A stretch of 64,000 nt of DNA from Sphingobacteriales bacterium (GTDB taxonomy: Bacteria; Bacteroidota; Bacteroidia; Sphingobacteriales; Sphingobacteriaceae): assembly GCA_004293485.1 (NCBI GenBank), contig RDYW01000040.1:1-64000 (forward strand), given 5' to 3'. A program made the translations under genes and the position numbers. Numbering within the stretch: the first letter of the stretch is position 1; every line of letters starts with the position of its first letter. The notes beneath the pieces are model-generated. The model was given only the letters and a program-made list of their open reading frames with translations. It was not told the DNA's origin and did not search any database. This document shows, piece after piece, positions 8,364-17,530 of the stretch.

Positions 8364-9698
8364 ATGGCAAATACAATTTTAATAAAACAAGCAAGCATAA
8401 TAAACGAAGGAAAACAATACGTAGCCGATGTGTTTGTAAAAGAAGGCATTATACAAAAAATAGATAAAAATATTACCGAAATAGCAGCGTACGAAATAAA
8501 CGCAGAAGGAAAGTATTTACTGCCAGGCTTAATAGACGATCAAGTACATTTTAGAGAGCCCGGCCTAACCCATAAAGCCGAAATATACACCGAAGCAAAA
8601 GCGGCCATTGCGGGCGGTATAACATCGTACATGGAAATGCCCAACACCGTACCCAGTGCACTTACACAAAAATTATTAGAAGATAAATACCAAATAGCGG
8701 CTCAAAAATCGCTAGCCAATTATTCTTTTTTTATGGGGGCATCTAACAATAATTTAGATGAGATAATGAAAACAAACGTAAAAAAGGTATGTGGTATAAA
8801 AATATTTATGGGTTCATCAACGGGCGATATGTTGGTAGATGATGAAGTTGCATTAGAAAAAATATTTGCCAACGCACCTACCTTAGTAGCTTCGCATTGC
8901 GAAACCGACCCACTAATAAAACTAAATTTTGCAAAATTTAAACAACAATATAGCAGGCTAAACGCACAAATGCACCCCAAAATCAGAAGCGAAGAAGCCT
9001 GTTATTTATCTTCATCAAAAGCCGTAGCATTGGCACAAAAATATGGTACAAGGCTGCATATTTTGCATATTTCTACCGCCAAAGAAACCTATTTATTTGA
9101 TAATAATTTACCCTTAAAAGATAAAAAAATTACTGCCGAAGCCTGCATACACCACCTTTGGTTTAGCGATAAAGACTATGCCGAAAAAGGAAACTTTATA
9201 AAATGGAACCCCGCCATTAAAACCGAAGGCGATAAAAACGAGATTTTAAAAGCAGTAATTGAAGGCCGGATTGATGTTATAGCCACCGACCATGCTCCGC
9301 ATACACTCGCCGAAAAACAACAAGATTACGAAAACGCCCCATCAGGCGGCCCCTTGGTGCAACATGCTTTAAACGTATTACTCGAAATGTACCAGCAAGG
9401 TAAAATAAGCCTCGAATCCATTGTTGAAAAAACAGCCCATAACCCAGCAATATTATTTAACATTGATAAACGTGGATACATAAAAGAAGGCTACTGGGCC
9501 GATTTGGTTTTGGTAGATTTAAACAAAGCGTACACCGTATCAAAACAAAATATATTATCCAAATGTGGCTGGTCGCCATTTGAGGGGCAAAAATTTAGTT
9601 CGCTAGTTACACATACTATTGTTTCAGGAAATTTGGTTTACCAAAATGGTATATTTAACGAATTGTATAAAGGGAGTAGGTTACTATTTAATAGATAA
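8364..9698 (+). CDS. pyrC: Dihydroorotase (amidohydrolase family)
   Basis: A 444-residue class I-type dihydroorotase, which cyclises carbamoyl-aspartate in pyrimidine synthesis. Visible signatures are DDQVHFREPG (58-67), GGITSYMEMPNT, the CGIKIFMGSSTGDML segment, ASHCETD, LHILHIST, and ATDHAPHT, which carries the catalytic Asp region. The family's first zinc motif is normally HxH; here the first position is Gln (residue 60), leaving only His62. I recall this DQVH form in other Bacteroidota proteins annotated as dihydroorotase, so it may be a lineage trait rather than damage. The gene is alone, divergent from yceI, and may be leaderless. Confidence 0.87.
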   Translation: MANTILIKQASIINEGKQYVADVFVKEGIIQKIDKNITEIAAYEINAEGKYLLPGLIDDQVHFREPGLTHKAEIYTEAKAAIAGGITSYMEMPNTVPSALTQKLLEDKYQIAAQKSLANYSFFMGASNNNLDEIMKTNVKKVCGIKIFMGSSTGDMLVDDEVALEKIFANAPTLVASHCETDPLIKLNFAKFKQQYSRLNAQMHPKIRSEEACYLSSSKAVALAQKYGTRLHILHISTAKETYLFDNNLPLKDKKITAEACIHHLWFSDKDYAEKGNFIKWNPAIKTEGDKNEILKAVIEGRIDVIATDHAPHTLAEKQQDYENAPSGGPLVQHALNVLLEMYQQGKISLESIVEKTAHNPAILFNIDKRGYIKEGYWADLVLVDLNKAYTVSKQNILSKCGWSPFEGQKFSSLVTHTIVSGNLVYQNGIFNELYKGSRLLFNR

Positions 9699-9754
9699 CA
9701 AAAAGATAGCAAAAAAATCATACATTTAATTACCCTAACATAACAAACCCTATT

Positions 9755-11836
9755 TTGGCTTCAATTAATAAAGTATATGCCCTAAGCTTGTTGCAAAAAA
9801 ATGCAGACATACTAAAATATGTAATGATGGTTAGCACCATTGCAGTAATAACTTTTATACTACCCAAGCAACCAAAATTTAAATACGAATTCGAAAAAGG
9901 TAAAATATGGTTACACGATGATTTGGTTTCGCCCTATAATTATCCTTTATTAAAAAAACCTGAAGAGGTTAAAGCTGATAAAGAAAGTATCAAAAAATCT
10001 GTACTGCCTATTTACCGCTTTAATTATAAAATTAAAGAAATACAACTTAGCCACTACCAAGCAGATTTTGAAGCAAAATGGAGGCAATCGAATTTACAAA
10101 ACCCAATTTTAAAAGAAAAAACTTTTAAAGCAGGTTTAATATTTTTAAATAATGCGTATCAAAAAGGTATAATCGGTTTAAACAAAAAATACCAACGCAA
10201 TAGCCAGCATTATCCTATCTCAATTTTAGAAAACAGCCACGAAACCGAGCAAAGTACAGCTACATTACTAACCGTAACATCCGCTTTTTCGCTTGCAAGC
10301 GAACAGTTTACAACCGATAATACCATTGAAAGTGCACTTTTATTAAACCTAATTAAAGACCATATTACACCAAACGTATTTTACGACGAGCATTTTACCG
10401 AAATTATCGAAAACAAAGCTTTAGAAAACGTATCAAGCACACGCGGAATGATACAAAAAGGCGAACTAATTATTGAAAATGGAAGTAGTATAGATGCAGA
10501 TATGTACAAAAAATTAGAATCGTTACGTATTGCTTATGAAAAACAAGCACACGTAAACGGCGATCAAAAATTAGTAATAATAGGCCAAGGGATGTTGGTA
10601 TCGCTTATTATTACCCTATTAATGGTTTTTTTATTTTTATTTAGAAAAGATATTTTTGCAGATAATCGGCAAATTTCGCTTATTCTATTGGTTATTACAG
10701 GGATGCTGGTATTTTTATCGTGGGCTATAAAATTAAAAATACCTAATTTATACTTTATACCCTACTGTATCGTACCCATCATAATTCGCATATTATTTGA
10801 TACCAGGCTTGCCATGAACATTCATTTGCTTGTTGTATTGGTAGCCAGTTTTTTACTGCCTAATAGTTTCGAATTTGCCTTTTTACAAATTACAGCAGGC
10901 ATGGTTGCCATTTACAGCATTAAAAACTTAGTACGCCGCGAACAGTTTTTAGTATCGGCTTTGCTTATATTATTAAATTACTTAGTCGTATTTGTAGGTA
11001 TATCTTTAATACGCGAAGGTACATTAGATGCCATATATTGGGTTAATTTTTTACCCTTTGTATTTAGTGTGATGCTTACCTTGCTAGCCTACCCACTAAT
11101 TTACCTTTTCGAAAAACTATTTGGCATTACCTCCGATATTACCTTAATGGAATTAACCAATACCAATAATCCGCTTCTGCGGGATTTAGCCTTTAAAGCG
11201 CCCGGCACATTTCAGCATTCGTTGCAGGTAGCTAACTTGGCCGAAGCCGCCATTTATAAAATAGGTGGCAACACCCTCCTGGTAAGGGCTGGGGCACTTT
11301 ACCACGATATAGGAAAAACCGATAACCCACAATTTTTTATCGAAAACCAAAACACAGGCTTTAACCCGCATGATAGCCTTTCATACGAAGATAGCGCCCA
11401 ACTCATTATACAGCATGTAAGTAAAGGGATAGAAATGGCCCGTAAGTGTAACATCCCTCAAATGATTATCGACTTTATAAAAACACACCATGGAAACACT
11501 AGGGTGGATTATTTTTACCAATCACATCTAAAAAATTTCCCCGAAAAAATTGTGGACGAGAACACATTTCGCTACCCTGGCCCTATACCGTTTTCAAAAG
11601 AAACCGCCGTACTAATGATGGCCGACTCGGTTGAAGCAGCCTCAAGAAGTCTAAAAGAACCCGATGCCACAAAAATTAACCAACTCGTAGATCGTATTAT
11701 TGATTATAAACTTGCCCAAAACCAACTTGATGATAGCAATATTACCCTACATGATTTAGAAACCATTAAATTAATATTTAAAAACATGTTGATGAGCATT
11801 TATCATGTAAGAATAGATTATAGTAAATCTATTTGA
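9755..11836 (+). CDS. 7TM-HD (PgpH-type) c-di-AMP phosphodiesterase
   Basis: A 693-residue membrane protein: an N-terminal transmembrane helix (about 22-38), an extracytoplasmic 7TMR-HDED-type region to about 275, seven closely spaced membrane helices (about 275-460) and a cytoplasmic HD phosphohydrolase domain. HD motifs include HSLQVANLAE, the HD pair H517-D518 in LYHDIGK, and HHGNTRVDYFY. PgpH proteins degrade cyclic di-AMP, and the window also carries a diadenylate cyclase at 34822-35610. The longest frame begins with a TTG at 9755; the next in-frame ATG pair is inside the first helix at 9824. The TTG overlaps a TATTTTG sequence resembling a -7 box, so the true start is uncertain. Confidence 0.88.
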   Translation: MASINKVYALSLLQKNADILKYVMMVSTIAVITFILPKQPKFKYEFEKGKIWLHDDLVSPYNYPLLKKPEEVKADKESIKKSVLPIYRFNYKIKEIQLSHYQADFEAKWRQSNLQNPILKEKTFKAGLIFLNNAYQKGIIGLNKKYQRNSQHYPISILENSHETEQSTATLLTVTSAFSLASEQFTTDNTIESALLLNLIKDHITPNVFYDEHFTEIIENKALENVSSTRGMIQKGELIIENGSSIDADMYKKLESLRIAYEKQAHVNGDQKLVIIGQGMLVSLIITLLMVFLFLFRKDIFADNRQISLILLVITGMLVFLSWAIKLKIPNLYFIPYCIVPIIIRILFDTRLAMNIHLLVVLVASFLLPNSFEFAFLQITAGMVAIYSIKNLVRREQFLVSALLILLNYLVVFVGISLIREGTLDAIYWVNFLPFVFSVMLTLLAYPLIYLFEKLFGITSDITLMELTNTNNPLLRDLAFKAPGTFQHSLQVANLAEAAIYKIGGNTLLVRAGALYHDIGKTDNPQFFIENQNTGFNPHDSLSYEDSAQLIIQHVSKGIEMARKCNIPQMIIDFIKTHHGNTRVDYFYQSHLKNFPEKIVDENTFRYPGPIPFSKETAVLMMADSVEAASRSLKEPDATKINQLVDRIIDYKLAQNQLDDSNITLHDLETIKLIFKNMLMSIYHVRIDYSKSI

Positions 11837-11892
11837 TATTTTGATTTTGAAGCTACCGTAGGATTGTTATATTTGCATTCCAATAAAAAAAC

Positions 11893-11982
11893 GGAGAGAT
11901 GCCTGAGTGGCCGAAAGGAACAGTTTGCTAAACTGTCGTACTGGCAACGGTACCGAGGGTTCGAATCCCTCTCTCTCCGCCA
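11893..11982 (+). tRNA. tRNA-Ser (anticodon GCT)
   Basis: The acceptor stem GGAGAGA (11893-11899) pairs with TCTCTCC (11972-11978), followed by discriminator G and encoded CCA (11980-11982). The anticodon stem ACAGT/ACTGT encloses the loop TTGCTAA, so the anticodon is GCT, which reads AGC/AGU serine codons. There is a long variable arm (around 11936-11954), typical of class II serine tRNAs, and a T arm GAGGGTTCGAATCCCTC. Confidence 0.95.
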
Positions 11983-12139
11983 AATTACAAATCTGCATTC
12001 CTAAAATTTTCTAAAATACACTTTTAGGTTTTACAAACAATGCTATTTATCCTATCATTTAGCTAAGCAATACAATACCACAACTTTAAGTTTAAAAAAC
12101 TTAGTTAATACCTTACACTTAATATAGTTAAAAAATAAA

Positions 12140-13942
12140 ATGCAATCTTTCAATCATAAAGAATTTGTAAAAAACATACCCCATAAGCCAGGCATATATC
12201 AATACTATGATGAGCATAATCTACTTATTTATATTGGTAAAGCTAAAGATTTAAAAAATAGAGTAAGTTCGTACTTTACCAACGATGCGAATAAATTAAA
12301 CGCAAAAACAAAGGTATTGGTTAGTAAAATACGAAACATTACTTTTACTATTGTTGATACCGAAATTGACGCTTGGTTGCTCGAAAACAGCTTGATAAAA
12401 AAATATCAACCACGTTACAACGTAATGCTTAGGGATGATAAAACGTACCCCTGGATAGTAATAAAAAACGAAAATTTTCCTCGTGTACAATACACACGCC
12501 ATTTGGTAAAAGATGGCTCAAAATATCTTGGTCCGTATCCATCGTTGGGTATGATGTACTACATGCTTAACCTAATTAAAGAAACCTACCAATTACGCAC
12601 CTGTAACCTTGCTCTAACGCAAGCAAACATAGCTGCAAATAAATTTAAAGTATGCCTCGAATATCAAATTGGAAACTGTAAAGGGCCTTGCGAAAACTTA
12701 CAAACCGAAACAGAGTACCAAAAAACGATTGAAGAAATAAAAGATATATTAAACGGTAAAATAAGTTATATTATCAAAGATTTAAAACAAGAAATTGATA
12801 ATGCTGCTAAAAAATTAAATTTTGAACTTGCTTATAGCTTAAATAAAAAATTACAATTACTTTACAACTATCAAAGTAAATCAACTGTTGTAAACTCCTC
12901 GATAACCGATATTGAAGTGTATAGTATTGCCTCAAACGATAAACATGCATTTGTAAATTACCTTAAAGTAGTTAATGGTGCTATAATACAAACCCAAACT
13001 ATCGAAATCAAAAAAAAATTAGATGAAAGTGATGAAGAGCTCCTAACCATTGCTATTTCCGAATTTAGATACAGATACCAAAGTAAATCGAAAGAAATTG
13101 TAGTTCCGTTTGATTTAAAAATAAATGATAATGATGTAAAATTTACTGTTCCAAAACAGGGAGAAAAGAAAAAATTACTGGATCTTTCACAAAAAAACGT
13201 CCTACACTTTAAAAAAGATAAACTAGAGCAATATGAAAAATTAAACCCCGATTTGCGTACCCACCGTATTTTATCGCAAATGCAAATCGATTTACATTTA
13301 AAAGACCTGCCAACACATATTGAATGTTTTGATAATTCGAATTTTCAGGGAGATTTTCCGGTATCGGCCATTGTAGTTTTTAAAGACGCTAAGCCATCAA
13401 AAAAAGATTACCGACACTTTAACGTAAAAACCGTAGATGGCCCAAATGATTTTGCAAGCATGGAAGAAGCCGTTTACCGAAGGTATAAACGACTAATAGA
13501 AGAAAAACAAAGCCTGCCACAACTTGTAATTATTGATGGAGGTAAAGGGCAGGTAACATCGGCTGTAAAGAGTTTAAAAAAACTAGAAATATTTGAGAAA
13601 CTTACAGTAATTGGAATTGCTAAAAAATTAGAAGAATTATATTACCCAGGGGACCAGTACCCGTTGTACCTAGATAAAAAATCGGAAACTTTAAAAATTA
13701 TACAGCAACTACGCGACGAAGCTCATCGCTTTGGAATCACATTTCATAGGAACAAACGAGATAAAGGTACTTTAAAAACTGAACTTGAAAATATTGATAG
13801 CATTGGAAAAAATACAGCAGATAAGCTATTAAAAAACTTAAAATCAGTTAAAAAAATAAAAGAATGTAGCGAAACAGACTTACTAAAAATAGTTACCAAA
13901 AAACAAGCAAAGGCTATTATTAGTTATTTCGGAAAAAAATAA
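12140..13942 (+). CDS. uvrC: Excinuclease ABC subunit C
   Basis: A 600-residue UvrC, the dual-incision nuclease of nucleotide excision repair. The N-terminal GIY-YIG domain shows PGIYQYY and LIYIGKAKDLKNRV (about 18-43); a UVR-type segment follows a cysteine-bearing region (CNL..., CLEYQIGNCKGPC). The C-terminal RNase H-like endonuclease half has ECFDNSNFQGDFPVSAIVVF and LVIIDGGKGQ, and a final HhH motif IDSIGKNTADKLL. Length is typical. It is separated from the gliding genes by a terminator shared by the two converging transcripts. Confidence 0.95.
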   Translation: MQSFNHKEFVKNIPHKPGIYQYYDEHNLLIYIGKAKDLKNRVSSYFTNDANKLNAKTKVLVSKIRNITFTIVDTEIDAWLLENSLIKKYQPRYNVMLRDDKTYPWIVIKNENFPRVQYTRHLVKDGSKYLGPYPSLGMMYYMLNLIKETYQLRTCNLALTQANIAANKFKVCLEYQIGNCKGPCENLQTETEYQKTIEEIKDILNGKISYIIKDLKQEIDNAAKKLNFELAYSLNKKLQLLYNYQSKSTVVNSSITDIEVYSIASNDKHAFVNYLKVVNGAIIQTQTIEIKKKLDESDEELLTIAISEFRYRYQSKSKEIVVPFDLKINDNDVKFTVPKQGEKKKLLDLSQKNVLHFKKDKLEQYEKLNPDLRTHRILSQMQIDLHLKDLPTHIECFDNSNFQGDFPVSAIVVFKDAKPSKKDYRHFNVKTVDGPNDFASMEEAVYRRYKRLIEEKQSLPQLVIIDGGKGQVTSAVKSLKKLEIFEKLTVIGIAKKLEELYYPGDQYPLYLDKKSETLKIIQQLRDEAHRFGITFHRNKRDKGTLKTELENIDSIGKNTADKLLKNLKSVKKIKECSETDLLKIVTKKQAKAIISYFGKK

Positions 13943-13970
13943 ACCCCCTCATTAAAAATGAGAGGGTTTT
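13941..13970. terminator. Bidirectional terminator between uvrC and gldN
   Basis: A 13-base stem with one mismatch (13941-13953 with 13958-13970), GC in the middle and A/T runs at both ends, lies immediately after the uvrC stop and about 20 bases from the gldN stop. The symmetric A/T tracts suit termination in both directions. Confidence 0.75.
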
Positions 13971-13991
13971 AAAAAGTTTTATAAAATAAGC

Positions 13992-15056
13992 TTAGTAGTT
14001 CCACATATCTTGTTCGTATTGCATTAGAGACTTTTTAACCCTGTCTGCTTCTAACAATTTATCTAAACCAGTCATATTCTTACCCTTATCGTCTTTAGAG
14101 TCTCCTATCTTTCCTCCATCAGGATTACGTTCTTCGATAATTAAACTGTTAAAATATCGTAATTGAAAAACATCGTCAAAACTGTAGCTAATAACAGAAT
14201 TAGGATGAAAAACCTTAGATTTACATAATTCTTCCCTAATAGTAGGGTAGTTAACATAAAATAATGCTACCATCCCACTTCCCACTTCACCTACTTTTAC
14301 CGATGGATCGTCTAATTTTGTAGGATTTGGTGGCATGTTTGGGGCACCAAAAAGATTGTTAATATCTACGGCCTGAGCAGTTGAGGGTACTATTAAACCT
14401 ATTGCAATAATATATGGCTTAAATTCTGACCTATTTTTATCAAAATACCAATCTTCAATTAATCGTAAACCTGATTTTTTACGCATACCAGGCGACTCGC
14501 CTGCTTGTGTAACATCAGCTAAACCGGCATAAGTATCAGTTTTTTTCATCAAATCAGGATAAGCAATTAAATCAATAAGCTTATTGGTATTATCATTCCA
14601 AGTTTGATATGCATCAATTTTGTTATCTTTAACAGCATTAAGCAATAAATACAATAGATTTTGCTCGGCTGTTTTTGGTACCATATACTTATTTGACTCT
14701 TCAACGAAGTATATATCGCGTTTTAATCTTTTAGCAAATATCACATCTTCCTTTTTAACTCTTGGATATACAGGTGCGCATTTAATCGAATCTTTATTCA
14801 AATCTTTTTCACGCTGTATTTTATCCTCATTATATTGTTGAAAAATAGAATATATAGGCTTTTTAGCAACAACAACCGGCGTTGCGGAAGCAGGCAAGGT
14901 ATCTACAATAACAGGAGAAGATACTGCAACAGAAGGTGCTTTTGCTTTACTGTAGGTAGATTTTTTCTTTTTTGAAAACTTACCTTTTCTTTTTTGTGCC
15001 ATTAAATTAACAGAACAAAAAATTGCTAAAATTAAAATTAAACTACGCTTTATCAT
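13992..15056 (-). CDS. gldN: Gliding motility / T9SS protein GldN
   Basis: A 354-residue periplasmic protein with a signal peptide (IKRSLILILAIF...LMAQ) and then a basic, Lys- and Ser-rich linker. The core shows family-typical segments: FAKRLKRDIYFVEESNKYM, a GLADVT...SPGMRKKSGLRLIEDWYFDK region, and YPTIREEL with a DDVFQLRYFNSLI tail. GldN forms rings with GldK attached to the outer membrane in the type IX secretion system. It is the last of gldK-gldL-gldM-gldN, one base after the gldM stop. Length is somewhat greater than many GldN proteins because of the linker. Confidence 0.93.
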   Translation of the reverse strand: MIKRSLILILAIFCSVNLMAQKRKGKFSKKKKSTYSKAKAPSVAVSSPVIVDTLPASATPVVVAKKPIYSIFQQYNEDKIQREKDLNKDSIKCAPVYPRVKKEDVIFAKRLKRDIYFVEESNKYMVPKTAEQNLLYLLLNAVKDNKIDAYQTWNDNTNKLIDLIAYPDLMKKTDTYAGLADVTQAGESPGMRKKSGLRLIEDWYFDKNRSEFKPYIIAIGLIVPSTAQAVDINNLFGAPNMPPNPTKLDDPSVKVGEVGSGMVALFYVNYPTIREELCKSKVFHPNSVISYSFDDVFQLRYFNSLIIEERNPDGGKIGDSKDDKGKNMTGLDKLLEADRVKKSLMQYEQDMWNY

Positions 15057-15057
15057 A

Positions 15058-16611
15058 TTAATTACCTCTTACAACAACGTTAATACCAGTTTTTAATTGC
15101 CTTGTTGACCCATCTTCACCATTAACAACAATGCTATTAAACGAAACTACATCACCAGGTGATAGCCTGTTAATTGCAGTTTTAATTTGTCCTGAAAACG
15201 AACCATCGGGCGAACTATAAAATAATGGATCTTGACCAGGCTTATTAATAGCTATGTTAAATTTAACTACTTTAAACTTTAATTCGAAATCAAAATTATC
15301 TAAAGCAGCCTCTAACCTACTTACATTTACAGCCGAACTCCTGCTTACAGGGCCTGAAGCCGAACCGGCAAATGTGGCGTAAGGATCAGGTACTCGTTTA
15401 ATTCTAAAGTTTGATGAACCTAAAGATTGTACTTTTCCTGGTGACGTTTCGGCCGAAACCGATACCGTAGTAGTTGAACCTCCACTTACTTTTACTGTAA
15501 ATGCACCGTTTGCACCGCTGATGCTACCCGTTGTCATACTTACACGTAATTTTTCTTTTGGTATTCCAGGTGCTGATACTGATACTGGATTGGGTACACC
15601 TATGTAAAATACGTTCATTTTATCTGGAGACACTACAGCAGATGGCCTTGCAACACGGTATGTTTGCTCAGCTGTTTCGTATGTTTTAGTTGAACCGTCT
15701 ACTTGCTTCACACTAATTTTACCTTTCCATTTAAATTCACCCTCACGTCCTGTACTTACTGTGTACAAACCTCTTCCTTCTTTTGCAGGTAATTTTGCTC
15801 CATTAACAGTTATATCGGGATTGTGTTGCGAATCGTAAGCAGTTAAAAATACTTCAGAAGTGTAAGGAGTACCTTGTATTACATACGAACTTGGGGATAC
15901 AGCAACGGCTGTAAATTTATCTAAGTTAACCAAAGCCTCATCCATTTTAGAAAGAAATTTTCTAACAACGGCGTTTTCAGCATTTTTACTGTCTGCTTGT
16001 ATTTTTGATAAGATAGTTACCGCAGCCGTTAATGGTGTACCATCACCAAAATTAGATTGTACCCAATCTGATTTTGTACCAGACGTTGAACGTTTTTTTG
16101 GATCATTAGCTTCTAATGAAAAAGAAACGGAGGATCTATCTCTAGGCTCTAATAAGGCTATTAACTTTTCGCGAGTTTCGTTGATTTTCTTTTGTAAAGC
16201 ATAACCTTTCCCTTTCCCTTCGTTCCAAATTACATGAGTTGATATATCTAAATCGTCTCTTTTTCTAATTTCACCAGTTTCAGGGTCAATACCATCTCCT
16301 TGCTCAATTATTTCATCTTTCAAAGCTTGTATCATACTCTCTAATTCACCAGAAAGTTTTTGTGCTTTTTTAATGTTGTCTAGTATGGGTTTTGCTTTAA
16401 CTGGATTTTCTTTCAGCTTCGTTTGTTCAAATGCGCTAACAGATTGTGTTAAACTTGCATTAACATTTGAAGTTGATGTTTTTAAACTATTATTTATTAT
16501 AGAAAATGCGTTTAGTATAGTATCCGAAACGTTTAATGCCAACATAGCCATTAAAACCAAATACATTATACCAATCATTTTCTGCCTTGGGGTTTCCTTG
16601 CCGCCTGCCAT
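15058..16611 (-). CDS. gldM: Gliding motility / T9SS protein GldM
   Basis: A 517-residue protein with one N-terminal transmembrane helix (about 11-31, KMIGIMYLVLMAMLALNVSD) preceded by GGKETPRQ, as usual for GldM, and a long periplasmic part of helical D1 followed by several beta domains (for example PDKMNVFYIGVPNPVSVSAPG). GldM spans the periplasm and, with GldL, forms the proton-driven motor that powers type IX secretion and gliding. It lies between gldL (42-base gap) and gldN (one-base gap). Confidence 0.95.
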   Translation of the reverse strand: MAGGKETPRQKMIGIMYLVLMAMLALNVSDTILNAFSIINNSLKTSTSNVNASLTQSVSAFEQTKLKENPVKAKPILDNIKKAQKLSGELESMIQALKDEIIEQGDGIDPETGEIRKRDDLDISTHVIWNEGKGKGYALQKKINETREKLIALLEPRDRSSVSFSLEANDPKKRSTSGTKSDWVQSNFGDGTPLTAAVTILSKIQADSKNAENAVVRKFLSKMDEALVNLDKFTAVAVSPSSYVIQGTPYTSEVFLTAYDSQHNPDITVNGAKLPAKEGRGLYTVSTGREGEFKWKGKISVKQVDGSTKTYETAEQTYRVARPSAVVSPDKMNVFYIGVPNPVSVSAPGIPKEKLRVSMTTGSISGANGAFTVKVSGGSTTTVSVSAETSPGKVQSLGSSNFRIKRVPDPYATFAGSASGPVSRSSAVNVSRLEAALDNFDFELKFKVVKFNIAINKPGQDPLFYSSPDGSFSGQIKTAINRLSPGDVVSFNSIVVNGEDGSTRQLKTGINVVVRGN

Positions 16612-16653
16612 GAGCTATATTTTAAAAATTAAAAAATTGATTAGTATATTAGA

Positions 16654-17460
16654 TTATGCTCTAGGTTGGTTCATTGCTGATAGCATGTTTCCATAAACAG
16701 CATTTAAACTGGTTAAGTTTTTAGCTAGCTTGCCAACTTCGTCTTTAAATTGTTTCGAGTCTTCCATAGATTCGTTAAAGTTTTGCATCGTTAATGATAA
16801 GTTTGCGTAAAACTTATTCATTGATTTTAAATGTGCACTTGAATCTTGTAATTCTAACTCATACACAGCATTTAATGCCGAGATACTTTTACCTAAACTA
16901 TTAACTTGATTATGGTATTCTTTCGCACCTTCGGCTGCACCTGCAATGGCAGTGATACCTACTGTAGCTGCATCAAATGCATTATTTAAGTTGCCAGCCT
17001 TTGCTGTAGCTTCTTTTAGTTTACCAGCAAATTCGTTTGTGGTTATTGTTGCATCTGCAGAACTTGCTATTGAGCCTACTTTATTACTAAAGTTTTCTAA
17101 TCCTTCTTTTATTTTGCTAACTACATCATCACCAATTTTTAAATCGGGCAAAAAAGCTTTGCTTTCACCAGCACCTTTAAATTCTAACTCGTTAAGTTTA
17201 ACAGCTTTTTGCATATTTGGTAATTCACCAACGTAATCTTCACTTAATTGAGGGTAAACTGTTTCCCATTTAGGTTCTTTATGCTGTGCAACAAAACCCA
17301 TCATAAAAAACAGTAATGCTTCTGTACCTAAACCAATTCCTATTATTATAGAACCTCCAGGAAGGTGCAATATTTTAAACATTGCTCCGATAATTACTAC
17401 TGATGCACCCCAAGATATGATAGTGTCTAACGTAAATTTGAATTTTTTCTTTTGCGCCAT
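16654..17460 (-). CDS. gldL: Gliding motility / T9SS motor protein GldL
   Basis: A 268-residue inner-membrane protein. Two transmembrane helices at about 10-30 and 34-54 include a conserved Glu in the second (GLGTEALLFFMMGF), the residue implicated in proton-driven rotation in the family. The long cytoplasmic tail is coiled-coil-like, with repeated Leu and Asn (AVYELELQDSSAHLKSM, ending ASLNAVYGNMLSAMNQ-type heptads). Start and length match the family. It is second in the gldKLMN run. Confidence 0.95.
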   Translation of the reverse strand: MAQKKKFKFTLDTIISWGASVVIIGAMFKILHLPGGSIIIGIGLGTEALLFFMMGFVAQHKEPKWETVYPQLSEDYVGELPNMQKAVKLNELEFKGAGESKAFLPDLKIGDDVVSKIKEGLENFSNKVGSIASSADATITTNEFAGKLKEATAKAGNLNNAFDAATVGITAIAGAAEGAKEYHNQVNSLGKSISALNAVYELELQDSSAHLKSMNKFYANLSLTMQNFNESMEDSKQFKDEVGKLAKNLTSLNAVYGNMLSAMNQPRA

Positions 17461-17530
17461 TTTTTTAAATTTTAATTTATTGTTAAGTTTTGATTGTTAG
17501 TTAATTTTATTGGTGTTTACTAAAAGTAAT

